In this document: in pieces, positions 49,981 through 59,387 of the stretch | Layout: each line of letters begins with the position of its first letter | Numbering within the stretch: position 1 is the first letter of the stretch | Assembly: GCA_023212725.1 (NCBI GenBank) | Contig: JALBYF010000015.1 | Span: forward strand, 231,898-295,897 | Source of the DNA: Tranzscheliella williamsii | Taxonomy: Eukaryota; Basidiomycota; Ustilaginomycetes; Ustilaginales; Ustilaginaceae | Reading direction: 5' to 3' | DNA: 64,000 nt | Notes under the pieces: model-generated | Told to the model about the DNA's origin: nothing | The model's input: the letters and a program-made list of their open reading frames with translations, nothing else | The model's database searches: none | Made by a program: the position numbers and the translations under genes

Positions 49981-52900
49981 CTAGGTAGAGTAGGGCGGTG
50001 CGACCACGGTGTTGGTACCGTTGGCGCGTTTGTCCGCCAGAGGCGAGCTGTCGAAGCCGAGCAGGGTGGCATCCTCATCGATGCCGACGTGGAGCGAGTC
50101 CAGGATCCCGACCGCGCCCTTTCCGGCGGTGCCGTTGGCGGCAATGCTGGCGGGGCCGGTTCGTCGCGATTCCCTTCGGCTCGCTCTGCGCTCTGCTACT
50201 TCGGTGGCACTCAACCCTGCGCCGCCCGGACGCGACGATAGCGAGCTGTCCACCGTATGGCCATTCTGGCTCGCCGAGGTGAGAGACGAGGCGGCTAGTG
50301 CTTCGCGCAAGTCGCTGATGCCAGTGGTGGTGGGCACATGAACGTTTTGGCGATCCGGGTTGCTTACCGATGCTGAAGACGCATTGACGCCGTTCTCCAG
50401 CGTTACCGCGCCGCTCGCGCCATTCAGGGGTGTAGACGACGGTCGACGAGAAGCGTGGCTGGTGGACGGCAGCGAAGCTGAGGCAAATGGACTGGAGCCG
50501 GCGAAAGCCTCATCCAAGGCGATGCTGACGTTCCAGTCGCGCTCCAGCCATTGTCGCAATACCGAAGAGTTGAGTTTGGTTGCCTGCTGCAGCTTCTGAC
50601 TCGAGACCAGGCCGTCAATGACGGTGTTTGGCTTGATGGACGGCGACCCTGAGTTGCTGGACTCGCCGGCACTGTTGATGCCAGCGACGGCTGAAAAGGG
50701 TACAATTTCCGGGGGAAGGGTAAGGCCTGTACAAGGCGAAGGGCCGGGCTCGACACCAAGCGAGGGGATCTGGGCCGACACGTCCTGGCTTGCTTTGACG
50801 ATCGAAGAAGCGTCAAAGGTACTGCCAAGCTTTTCCAGCGCCCGAGCAACGACAAAGCGCGTAGACAGACGACGTTGATTCTCTAGGCCGCTGGTTCCAG
50901 CTGCCGAGGCACCATCGACGACCAGTCGGCTGCCGGCATCTCGGTCGAGCGCTACCAGGGCGGGAGTGAGCGCCAAAGCCGAAGTGAACGGCAAGGCGGT
51001 AATCAGATGCTGGAGCGCCTGGGCCACAGCCGCATAGTCTATGGGCAGAGCAGCGGTTGCCTCGGCATGGACGCCTGTTTCAGCCGATGGAAGACCGTTA
51101 TTGAGCGACTCGGGCCGGCCGGCATCGCCGTTGACCCTTTCCAGTTGAACCAGCATCTCGAGGGGAGACTGCCTTACAGCAGCCAAGCTCGGGGGTAGGA
51201 CAAGCGTCTTGCTGAGACACAGAACGTGGACGGCAGCGGCCAAGGCATGCACCAGACCGATGGATTCGCCCACCTTCTCGTCAATCGGGATCACGTTGAA
51301 GACAGAGGCGTCCTGTTGCAAAGGCTCTGGATCCAACTCATCGCGAAAGAGGGTGATCAGTGTTTGTGCGTAGGCCAGGCGGACGCCATGGTTGGAAGAA
51401 GCCAGGAGATTGGCCGTGGAGAGTAGGGAAGCGGGAGAGACACGGTTGCGCGTCCCTGCGCGAGTGAGAGCCAAGCCGCCAGAGAGGTCAGAAGCTGCGG
51501 CTTTGCCCTTGTTTTCCTCTTCGGTCTTGTTTGCTAGGTCGGCTTGATTGGTCTGCACATCCACCGGCTTCTGAATCTCACCGCTTGACTGATGGGTAGA
51601 ACGAAGGACGCCCATGAGACAGAAGAGCAGCACGCGAATGCTCTCATCGCGCTGCTCGGGGCCGGCGCTAGCCATGCGCTGTTGATGAATATGATGGGCG
51701 ATACCCTGCGACGAGGTAGGACGACCTGTGATCGAGCTGGCGTCCGATGTAGCGTCGGGCATCTGGAGCGCGGCAATGCGGCCAGAGATTTCTTCGGCAA
51801 TGTCGTTGATCTGATCAGCGTAGTAGATGTGGGTGCCGAGGCCGCTGATGCAGTCAACGAGCGGAGGTAGCAAGCTGTCGCGAGTATCCTTGTAGACGCG
51901 GCGAACGGCGAGAGCAGCGAGGTTGCTAAGCGTGTCCGAGGTGCTAAGGCCAATCAGGCTGAGTTGGCCGGTAAGGATGCTTCGGGACATTTCGATCAAG
52001 GAGAGATGCTTGGTCGTGGCGGCGCCTTCGCAATTTTCTACCAAATGCTCAACAAAGGTGTTGAGAACGACAAAGCGATACTGGAGCAAGGTCCAGCTAC
52101 ATAGGGACTGGGCAAGCCAGCAGCACCAGTCGGTGTTCTCCCACTGCGATTTGATCTGCCTTCCGTTGGAGGGGGCTGGGATGGGGATGGCCGACTTGCC
52201 ATCGAGCCAGGAAATGACGTGCGTCACCACTGTTTGCACCTGGATAGCATCGCCGTGTCGCAAGAGGCCGCGAAGGGTGCCAATGGAGGCGGAGATGACG
52301 TCTTCGACCGAAGGGCCCTTTTCGCCAGCAACATGGGCCGAGATGGATCGTGTACGGCGAATGGCGAGTGGCTTCTTAGAGATGTTAAACTCGGCATAGG
52401 AAGGCTCGCCCTTGGAAGCGCTGCTAGCTTGGCTGGAAAGCCAGTCGAGGGTAACGCGGTCGTCCTTCATGTTTTCAACGAGGCAGGGTACGATGCTGGC
52501 GAAGAGAATGGTAGAGGTGGGTGAATAGAGGACATCGGAGCCGACAGCGCCGGCAAGGGCGCCAAGGCCGATGAGCCTGGTGCGGTTGCGCTGTTCGGTG
52601 TCTTCGGCAGTGGTAGGATCGGAGCCGGTAGGGCGTTCAACGGAGAGGAGGGCCAAGGACTTGAGGAGGGCAGAGAAGCCAGCATCGATGGAAGTGGTGG
52701 CAGGGTCGATAAAGGAGGCGAGCGCATAGAATACGCTGGCGGCACGGGCACTGATTTCGAGATCGCGCGGCCGAGCTGGGGTGGGCGAGGCAGCTTGGAG
52801 AGCAGAGGCAAGGATGGCCTGGGTGGGTGTGATAAAGTAGTTGAGATGCTCCTTGCACTCGGTCAGCAGATTCTTTAGGATGCCGAGGGTGATCATCAGA

Positions 52901-53142
52901 CCTGCCTTGCCCTTGTCGGCGGCAGGGCCAGAGCCTTTAACGGCTCGAGAGTCTGCCTGTGCCTTGGTCTCGAGGACACGGCCTACCTTGGCCAGCTTGG
53001 CGGGCTTGTTCTGGGCATAATAAGTGAGCTTGCCCAGCTCGTTGGAGTTGGGACGGAAGTCGGGACCGGCGGTAAGGAGTGCCTTGGGTGGCGGGTAGCA
53101 ATCATCGATGAGCTTCTTGTGGTTGGACTTGGGGATACACAT
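49981..53142 (-). CDS. EFR3: Plasma-membrane PI4-kinase scaffold EFR3
   Basis: A 1053-residue single-exon protein. The N-terminus (MCIPKSNHKKLIDDCYPP) has a near-terminal Cys and basic patch, suited to palmitoylation and membrane association, followed by ELGKLTYYAQNKPAKLAKVG, RVLE, the most conserved Efr3 block. A long armadillo/HEAT-like alpha-helical rod follows (GILKNLLTECKEHLNYFITP; FSALLKSLALLS; AQSLCSWTLLQYRFVVLNTF). The last ~300 residues are Ser-rich and poorly conserved. Efr3 recruits the Stt4 phosphatidylinositol 4-kinase complex (with Ypp1/Ttc7) to the plasma membrane. ATG at 53142 gives the expected N-terminus. The upstream 1.36 kb is shared with ERO1. Confidence 0.9.
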   Translation of the reverse strand: MCIPKSNHKKLIDDCYPPPKALLTAGPDFRPNSNELGKLTYYAQNKPAKLAKVGRVLETKAQADSRAVKGSGPAADKGKAGLMITLGILKNLLTECKEHLNYFITPTQAILASALQAASPTPARPRDLEISARAASVFYALASFIDPATTSIDAGFSALLKSLALLSVERPTGSDPTTAEDTEQRNRTRLIGLGALAGAVGSDVLYSPTSTILFASIVPCLVENMKDDRVTLDWLSSQASSASKGEPSYAEFNISKKPLAIRRTRSISAHVAGEKGPSVEDVISASIGTLRGLLRHGDAIQVQTVVTHVISWLDGKSAIPIPAPSNGRQIKSQWENTDWCCWLAQSLCSWTLLQYRFVVLNTFVEHLVENCEGAATTKHLSLIEMSRSILTGQLSLIGLSTSDTLSNLAALAVRRVYKDTRDSLLPPLVDCISGLGTHIYYADQINDIAEEISGRIAALQMPDATSDASSITGRPTSSQGIAHHIHQQRMASAGPEQRDESIRVLLFCLMGVLRSTHQSSGEIQKPVDVQTNQADLANKTEEENKGKAAASDLSGGLALTRAGTRNRVSPASLLSTANLLASSNHGVRLAYAQTLITLFRDELDPEPLQQDASVFNVIPIDEKVGESIGLVHALAAAVHVLCLSKTLVLPPSLAAVRQSPLEMLVQLERVNGDAGRPESLNNGLPSAETGVHAEATAALPIDYAAVAQALQHLITALPFTSALALTPALVALDRDAGSRLVVDGASAAGTSGLENQRRLSTRFVVARALEKLGSTFDASSIVKASQDVSAQIPSLGVEPGPSPCTGLTLPPEIVPFSAVAGINSAGESSNSGSPSIKPNTVIDGLVSSQKLQQATKLNSSVLRQWLERDWNVSIALDEAFAGSSPFASASLPSTSHASRRPSSTPLNGASGAVTLENGVNASSASVSNPDRQNVHVPTTTGISDLREALAASSLTSASQNGHTVDSSLSSRPGGAGLSATEVAERRASRRESRRTGPASIAANGTAGKGAVGILDSLHVGIDEDATLLGFDSSPLADKRANGTNTVVAPPYST

Positions 53143-54498
53143 GGTGAGAGGTCGAAGCGAGAATGCAAATCCGGTTGTGGCGATGCGAAAGGCAGAGGAG
53201 GTGGTCTAGCTGTACGGGTATCTGCAAGGGTCCGCTTGCCGGCTGCGAGAATGGGTCAAGCGCAAACGATGCAGCGTGCGACAGACAGCGAGGAAGGTGG
53301 ATAACGAGGGTAGAAGAGCAATGGCGAGGCAGCACTCGAGCCCAGGCGAGCGGTAGCAACGGTATAGGATTGGAATGAGAGGTGGAGAAGAAGAGGCGAG
53401 CCAGGTTGGGATGACGTTGAGGGCGGAAAGGAAGGCGGGATGCAATCACGATATGTACGGCGGAGTGGGAGGGAAAGGCGTAAGTGGAAGAAATCATAAT
53501 GCAGGGGAAGAGGACGGAGAGAGCCAATAATAATGTGAAAGTGGATGCTATCCAGCTGTAAAGGGCGGCCGTCCTCGTTGAAAGCTCCAAGCTAGAGAGG
53601 TGCTCGCACGTCTCTGTCAGGTCGAAAGAGCCTTTTTGCACGCTTCTACCCGCACGTTTCACAACTTGCACTTGCGACCCCATACTGTACCACGCACACT
53701 ACTTGCTCTGCTGCTCACACCACGCACACTATTTGCTCTGCTGCCCATACAACGCAGGTTATCGGCTCTGTTCCGTATTGAGTTTGGGCGTGCGCTTGCT
53801 TGTCCGTTAGGGGAGCCAAGGCACGTACGCCACTAGTCGGGCAGTAGCTGCAGCATGGCAGTATCACTGACTTTCGCTGGCCATGCACAATAGACGATCA
53901 GTGCGGGGATACGTTCGCTTAGGCGTCGCTACAACGGCGGTTACCAGTTGTAGTGCCGCCTTGCATCACGGACTAGTACTGTGACTATCATGTGACGTTC
54001 AAGCTGGTGGACCCACGACCTGGGGATCACGTGGTTGACATTACTAAGCATCACGAATCTGCTTCCATTTTTACGGTCTAACAGGCCGGATATGCAGCTG
54101 ACGTGTCGGCGAGGAAAACAGCGTCGTGGAATGACAGCCACCTGTATTCGTATTGTTGGCTGAGTGTTGGCTGTGAGTGTTGACCTTCGAATGCATTCTC
54201 CACTTCATAACTCCGGAACTCTTCCACCTCACCACCCTTGACTCGCCCTTCCTTTCCCCCTGTCCTCGCCGCTCAGTGCGACAGCAGCAATCGACCTACA
54301 CCACCGCCTGTTCCTGCCTTGTCCCTGTCTTGTGCCTTCATCCAACCGGCGCGCTTTCAATAGCAGTCGGGAACAGCTAGGTCACTGGCTCCGAGTGGCA
54401 ACGTCGTCTGCATAGCCGCAGTTCCGCCCAGTCACAGCTGCACTCAGCCGCCACCCTTCTCAGCCGCCAACCCTCTCAACCGCCACTCTTCTCCTAAC
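53143..54498. other. Divergent promoter region EFR3 / ERO1
   Basis: 1.36 kb without a supported gene. Holds a 3 x 30-bp tandem repeat (53689-53778), one TCTAACA motif (54077-54083) and a CT-rich ERO1 leader from about 54220. Confidence 0.6.
53689..53778. repeat. Three 30-bp tandem units (third decayed)
   Basis: First two units share ACCACGCACACTAYTTGCTC and continue TGCTGC; 28 of 30 positions or so agree, while the third is clearly degenerate (ACAACGCAGGTTATCGGCTC). Confidence 0.85.
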
Positions 54499-56319
54499 AT
54501 GGCGGAGACAGAGCATCACCGCTCCCGCTTACGGCCACTGTTTCGCCGCACCGCTCTTTTCTTGACGCTGCTCTTCGGCGTGCTGGCGCTGCTCTGGGCC
54601 TCCACCCCCGTAGCAGCCGTCGGAGGAGGGGCTCCTCCCGCGCTCTTCAAGTCTCCCGCCTCGGACAACTCCAAGGGGGCCGACTTTCTCCAGCAGGTGC
54701 TCTCGCAACCGAAGAAGGTTTCGACCGTGTCGGACACATCAGCAGCCTCTTCGGCCGGCTCCTCTTCTCAAGCGTCGCACCTCTCGGAACCCATCTGCCG
54801 CCCGACAGGCCGCATCGAGGACGCCTCGTGCGATTTCGAAACAGTGGAGACCATCAACTCGCAATTCTTCCATCGTCTCGACGCGCTCCGCAAGACCGAC
54901 TTCTTCAAGTACTACAAGGTAAACCTCTTCAAGGAGTGCCCTTTCTGGAACGAGAATGGCCTCTGCATGAACCGCGCCTGTAGCGTAGAGACCGAAGAGG
55001 AAGAGAACGTGCCCGAAGAATTCCGCGTCAAGCGCCTCAGCTCCGTTACCACCGCCTCTCCGCAGGACGTGCTGATGACCGGCTCCGACTCGAGCTGCTC
55101 CTGCTCCTCCACCGAATTTTGCCATCTGGATGACCACGACTCCGCCGAGGGCGTCTACGTCGACCTGCTCAAGAACCCGGAGCGCTTCACCGGCTATGCG
55201 GGTCCCAGCGCCAATCGCGTTTGGAAGTCGATCTACGAGGAAAACTGCTTCAACGGCGTCAAGTTCATCGAGCCCGCGCGGCCCACCGCCTCGGGCGGCA
55301 CCGGCTTCGTCGACAAGAGCACGCTTCTCCAGAGCAGTCATCCGGCGCTGGGCGCGAACGGTCGCATGGCGGGATTCAGCAGCCTCATCTCATCGCTGCA
55401 GGCGCCGCTCGACAGCGGCGACAGCGAGCAGTGTCTAGAGAAGCGCGTCTTCTACCGGATCATCTCGGGGCTGCACGCGTCGATCTCGATTCACATCTGC
55501 CATGACTTTCTGGACACGCAGACGGGCGAGTGGGCGCCGAATCTAGAGTGCTTCATTACGCGCATCGCCGAGCATCCGGAGCGGCTGCAGAACGTCTATT
55601 TTGACTATGTGCTGCTGCTGCGGGCGCTGTCGCGGCTGGGCGATGCCGAGGCGGGCTTTTCGCTGCGGGCGGGCGACACGATTGAGGATGCGGCGGCAGC
55701 GGAGCAGCTGGAGCAGCTCATCCACGACGCGCGCGCCTGTCCGGCGACATTCGACGAGGCGCAGATGTTTGCCGGCGAGACGCGCGAGAGCCGCGAGCTC
55801 AAGCAGCAGTTCCGCCAGCACTTCCGCAACGTCTCCACCATCATGGACTGCGTCGGCTGCGACAAGTGCCGACTCTGGGGCAAGCTGCAGGTCAACGGCC
55901 TCGGCACGGCGCTCAAGCTCCTCTTCAACCGCAGCGAGCCCGGCGGCCCCCGCCGCGTCCAGCTCCAGAAGGCAGAGCTCGTCGCCCTCGTCAACGCAGC
56001 CCACCGCATCGCAGAGAGCCTCCGTGCCGTCGAGACCTTCCGCGACATGTACCAGGCCCAGAAGGCGGCCGCCGTCGCCGCTACCACCACCGCCAGCGTC
56101 GTCATCGCTGGAGATGCAGACGTTGGTGCGCCGCCAGGCCGGAACGGCTCGGCGGGGCGCACCGCCCCCGTGCGCGATATCGACGCGGCGTGGTCCTGGC
56201 GCAGGTTCGTCGCCTGGCTCGGCGCGCGCCTCGACGCCGGCGGTGCGGCTTGCCGCCGCTCTGTCCGGCACTGCCTGGACGCGCTCGGCCTGTCCACCGC
56301 GCCGCACACCGAACTATAG
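54499..56319 (+). CDS. ERO1: ER oxidoreductin ERO1
   Basis: A 606-residue single-exon protein. Signal/anchor segment at about 17-45 (RRTALFLTLLFGVLALLWAS). The Ero1 core follows: CDFETVETINSQFFHRLDAL, FFKYYKVNLFKECPFWNENG, the shuttle Cys pair C-x4-C (C156, C161, in LCMNRACSV), the DLLKNPERFTGYAGPSANRV and IYEENCF blocks, ECLEKRVFYRIISGLHASIS (Trp/His FAD region with HICHDF), and the active-site C-x-x-C (C451, C454) within DCVGCDKCRLWGKLQ. Ero1 uses FAD and O2 to reoxidise protein disulfide isomerase in the ER lumen. An insertion (about 168-190) and a Ser-rich stretch follow the shuttle cysteines, and a variable C-terminal tail of about 100 residues follows the core. It has no HDEL. Confidence 0.95.
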   Translation: MAETEHHRSRLRPLFRRTALFLTLLFGVLALLWASTPVAAVGGGAPPALFKSPASDNSKGADFLQQVLSQPKKVSTVSDTSAASSAGSSSQASHLSEPICRPTGRIEDASCDFETVETINSQFFHRLDALRKTDFFKYYKVNLFKECPFWNENGLCMNRACSVETEEEENVPEEFRVKRLSSVTTASPQDVLMTGSDSSCSCSSTEFCHLDDHDSAEGVYVDLLKNPERFTGYAGPSANRVWKSIYEENCFNGVKFIEPARPTASGGTGFVDKSTLLQSSHPALGANGRMAGFSSLISSLQAPLDSGDSEQCLEKRVFYRIISGLHASISIHICHDFLDTQTGEWAPNLECFITRIAEHPERLQNVYFDYVLLLRALSRLGDAEAGFSLRAGDTIEDAAAAEQLEQLIHDARACPATFDEAQMFAGETRESRELKQQFRQHFRNVSTIMDCVGCDKCRLWGKLQVNGLGTALKLLFNRSEPGGPRRVQLQKAELVALVNAAHRIAESLRAVETFRDMYQAQKAAAVAATTTASVVIAGDADVGAPPGRNGSAGRTAPVRDIDAAWSWRRFVAWLGARLDAGGAACRRSVRHCLDALGLSTAPHTEL

Positions 56320-56430
56320 CCTCCCACCCCTGTATTTGTACGCGCTGCACAGCATAGATCTGCCACATTCATCGCAAGCATGGACGAGCTTTTGACGCGT
56401 GGAAACGGTGACGGTACGGTGGAAGGGTGG

Positions 56431-57615
56431 CTAGGGCGCACGCGGGGGGCGCTGGGAGGGTGGGCGGGCGAGGACGCCGCTCTTGAGCGCGCGCGTGGCG
56501 CCGGCACCGCCGAGATAGCCCAGCCCGGACACAACGGTGGTGGCTACAGTGAGCCACATGAGCGCGGCGACGGCGGTGTCGACCGCCGGCTTTGCAGCAG
56601 GCGCCACGAGCGGCTGCATGGCCGGATCGGGCGGCCCCACGCCCGCGCTCTCCTGCGCGAACGGCCGCTCCTCAAACCAAACCGACGGCCCCTGCCCCAC
56701 GCCGGGGAAGAGGATCGGATACAGCGTAAGCACACCTAGCAGGAGCAGCTGGAGGAAGGTGTTGTACTTGCTCAGCGTGGTCGGCGTCACCGTCGCCGAC
56801 GGCAGGCTAGGGTCGAAGTAGCGCTTCAGCGTCTTCGGCGCCTGCAGCGTGCGGTACCGGATCACAAACGCCGATAGAACCAGCGCCACGTCCCGCCCGA
56901 GTATCACCGCAGCAACGCCCACCGGCAGCATCCCCGACACCGCCAGAGAGATCACCATCGTCGTCACCAGCGCTTTGTCCGCCGCCGGATCCGCAATGCT
57001 GCCAAACACGGTATACTTGCCCGTCCGTCGCGCAATCCAGCCGTCCAGGATGTCGGTCACCGACGCAACAAACAGCAGCACCACCCCGGGCACAAACTGA
57101 CCCGTCGATACCAAATAACCGATATACGGAGTCAGCAGCAGGCGCAGAATGGTGAGCGAGTTGGGGATCGTAAGGATATCCTCCGACAGCGGCGGCGCGG
57201 CGGGGCCCGGCGACCCCAACGCAGCAGGAGGAGCACTCGGCTTGGCGGACGTGCCAGGCGAGGATGCCGAGGGTTTCGAGACTCCCCTTGGCCGTGCATC
57301 GTTTTCATCTCGCCGCAACGAGGAGAGGGAGAAGGGGCGCAAGGAGGCAGGCGCCAGCGCGGCGCACAGAGCAGAGACGCGCACGGTCGGGCGCAAAAGC
57401 CCCCGCCGCCAGCAGGAAAGCTTGCCATTACCATTACTGCTGCTTGCTGGCGATGATAGAGGTATCGAACCTCTATGATTCGTATGCGCTGTGGCCCCGC
57501 TAAGGAGTGGGAAGAACGTCGAGAAGCAAGCCGCTTGCCGACATGCTCTGATGGGAGCGGCGGCGTAGGGACGAGTCAGAGCACGGCATATGCCGGGCAC
57601 TGAACGCAGAGACAT
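56431..57615 (-). CDS. CRD1: Cardiolipin synthase CRD1 (mitochondrial)
   Basis: A 394-residue protein with ATG at 57615; the frame is open upstream only to a GTG. The N-terminal ~150 residues are Ser/Arg/Pro-rich with no acidic residues for the first ~60, fitting a mitochondrial targeting region. The CDP-alcohol phosphatidyltransferase motif is intact: D188-x2-D191-G-x2-A-R-x8-G-x3-D209-x3-D213 (in VTDILDGWIARRTGKYTVFG and SIADPAADKAL). TILRLLLTPYIGYLVSTGQF precedes it and several helices follow (MVISLAVSGMLPVGVAAVIL; YNTFLQLLLLGVLTLYPILF; LMWLTVATTVVSGLGYLGG). It would join phosphatidylglycerol to CDP-diacylglycerol in the inner membrane. PGS-type enzymes are excluded since those are phospholipase-D-like in fungi. 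It diverges from BET4. Confidence 0.9.
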   Translation of the reverse strand: MSLRSVPGICRALTRPYAAAPIRACRQAACFSTFFPLLSGATAHTNHRGSIPLSSPASSSNGNGKLSCWRRGLLRPTVRVSALCAALAPASLRPFSLSSLRRDENDARPRGVSKPSASSPGTSAKPSAPPAALGSPGPAAPPLSEDILTIPNSLTILRLLLTPYIGYLVSTGQFVPGVVLLFVASVTDILDGWIARRTGKYTVFGSIADPAADKALVTTMVISLAVSGMLPVGVAAVILGRDVALVLSAFVIRYRTLQAPKTLKRYFDPSLPSATVTPTTLSKYNTFLQLLLLGVLTLYPILFPGVGQGPSVWFEERPFAQESAGVGPPDPAMQPLVAPAAKPAVDTAVAALMWLTVATTVVSGLGYLGGAGATRALKSGVLARPPSQRPPRAP

Positions 57616-57969
57616 TCTGTCCGTTGCGGTGGCGGGAAGGTGGTCGGCTGAGCACGGCACAGCACGGATGATGGCGATGAGTAAGGTAGTATCGCCGTCC
57701 TTCCTCCACTCCTTCCCCTCTTGACCATCAGGAGGACAAGGTTAGGCTCGGCTTTCGCATGTCGGCTCTCGGGCCACCACAGTGACGGTACGCCGATCTA
57801 ACATCTCATCAGCGATCTAACATTGCAGCTCTTTCCTCATCGTCCGTGCTTCAACCTGCTAACCACGCACCAAACCGCTTCCGTTGCTACTTCCATACCT
57901 CCGCTTGTCTCTCACACCTGAGTCAGACGAGCGCGCTTGTTTGCTCGGCCTGCCCCGCAGCTACCAGCA
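57616..57969. other. Divergent promoter region CRD1 / BET4
   Basis: Two exact GATCTAACA copies (57795-57803 and 57814-57822), 19 bp apart, about midway between the two starts. No gene seen. Confidence 0.65.
57793..57823. promoter_or_regulatory. Tandem pair of CGATCTAACAT motifs
   Basis: CCGATCTAACAT and GCGATCTAACAT with a 19-bp period, in the CRD1/BET4 divergent promoter. Best pair of the recurrent motif. Confidence 0.55.
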
Positions 57970-59196
57970 ATGCACGGCGTCAAGAGGGCGCCGAAGACGC
58001 AGGCGTCGGAAGCGAATCGCCAGGCACGCAAGGCCAAGGAGGTGTCCAAGCTCGAAGCCTACCTTGCTGTCGAGCGCCGCTTCTTCGAGCTTCGGCGGGA
58101 AGGGGCGAAAGACGCTGTGGCACTCGAACACACCACCAACCTGCTGACCTTGAATCCAGAACTCTACACCGTCTGGAACTATCGCAGAGAGGTCCTCTTG
58201 CATCTCTTCGACACACCGGCGGACCCCGACCCACCGGCTGCTGCGAAGCCCGACATCTTTGCCTCGCTGCGGGAGCCGTCAGCGATCAATGAAGCGCCGC
58301 CAGTCACAGAGAAGGCCGAGCGGGTGCGCAACCGGACGCTGCTGGAAGAGGACCTGGAGCTGACCGAGCACGCGCTGCGCGCACATCCCAAGGTCTACTG
58401 GATCTGGAACCATCGGATGTGGTGTCTGGAGCAATTGGCGGGGGGAGAGGCGGCAGCGGGCGCGGAGTCGGCGTGGGTGTGGAGACGCGAGCTGCGGCTG
58501 GTGGAGAAGATGCTGGAGCTGGATCCGCGCAACTTTCACGGCTGGAGCTGTCGGCGGGCGATTGTCGCGCGGCTGGCGCGGACATTGGAAGGCGGCGCGG
58601 TGTGCAGTGCGGGTGGTGCGCTAGCGCTGGATTTCCCCGCGGTGCTGAGCTCGGTGGAGCTGCCGCCGGCAAGTCGCACCGCGCTGCTGGAGCTGGCCGA
58701 GCAAGAGCTGGCGTATACGCTGCGCATGATCGAGACCAACTTCTCCAACTTCTCGGCGTGGCATCAGCGGACGCAACTCCTGCCGCACGTCTGGGCAGCG
58801 CGCCAGCTGTCGCCTACGCAGCGAGCCGCGCGCATCGACGCCGAGCGCCAACTCGTTCAGCAAGCCATGTACACCGACCCCGCCGACCAGAGTGTCTGGA
58901 TCTACCACCGCTGGCTCATCGACCTCCTCGACCCCGCCGACCCCGCCCGCAAGGCCGCCGTCCTCCGCGACGAGGTCGCAGCCATCGACGAGCTCTTCCA
59001 GCTGGAACCGGACAGCAAGTGGTGCGCCCAGAGCCTCGCCCACTACAAAACCCTCCTCGTCCAGATCGACCCCACCGCACCGGACCGCGAAAACCTCGAC
59101 CAGGACGCCAAGTCCCTCCTCCGCCGCCTCCTCCTCCTCGACCCCGACCGCGCCGGCAGATACCGCGACCTGCTTGACGGCAAGGCCAGCTTCTGA
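57970..59196 (+). CDS. BET4: Rab geranylgeranyltransferase alpha subunit BET4
   Basis: A 408-residue single-exon protein starting MHGVKRAPKTQ, a typical RabGGTase-alpha N-terminus (MHG.KR). Prenyltransferase alpha repeats (P-x-x-x-x-x-W-x-x-R type) are visible: ELYTVWNYRREVLLHLF, KVYWIWNHRMWCLEQLA, RNFHGWSCRRAIVARL, NFSNFSAWHQRTQLL and DQSVWIYHRWLIDLL. These form the superhelical alpha subunit that, with Bet2 and the Rab escort protein, attaches geranylgeranyl groups to Rab C-terminal cysteines. The ATG at 57970 is chosen; the frame opens 33 bp earlier only with a TTG. A plausible client, the atypical Rab, is encoded about 24 kb away in this window. Confidence 0.94.
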   Translation: MHGVKRAPKTQASEANRQARKAKEVSKLEAYLAVERRFFELRREGAKDAVALEHTTNLLTLNPELYTVWNYRREVLLHLFDTPADPDPPAAAKPDIFASLREPSAINEAPPVTEKAERVRNRTLLEEDLELTEHALRAHPKVYWIWNHRMWCLEQLAGGEAAAGAESAWVWRRELRLVEKMLELDPRNFHGWSCRRAIVARLARTLEGGAVCSAGGALALDFPAVLSSVELPPASRTALLELAEQELAYTLRMIETNFSNFSAWHQRTQLLPHVWAARQLSPTQRAARIDAERQLVQQAMYTDPADQSVWIYHRWLIDLLDPADPARKAAVLRDEVAAIDELFQLEPDSKWCAQSLAHYKTLLVQIDPTAPDRENLDQDAKSLLRRLLLLDPDRAGRYRDLLDGKASF

Positions 59197-59387
59197 ACCG
59201 AGCACGACACGACCCCACTACAGCATAAACAATAAGAGATAGATCAAGGGCAGCAAATGGAGGTATATACAAACCATGGCCGGAACCGATGCAGGGAGCG
59301 ATGAGCAGGAGCGTTGGTCACGCTAGGTTAAGAGCTTGACAGTGAGTCATGACACAAACAGGATGACTGCAGGGGTGGGAGGGGCGG

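Noticed and set aside
57456..57476. T-arm-like hairpin (ATAGAGG / CCTCTAT, loop TATCGAA) suggesting a tRNA
   Set aside because: No matching acceptor, D or anticodon arms on either strand, and the segment lies in the open frame of CRD1.
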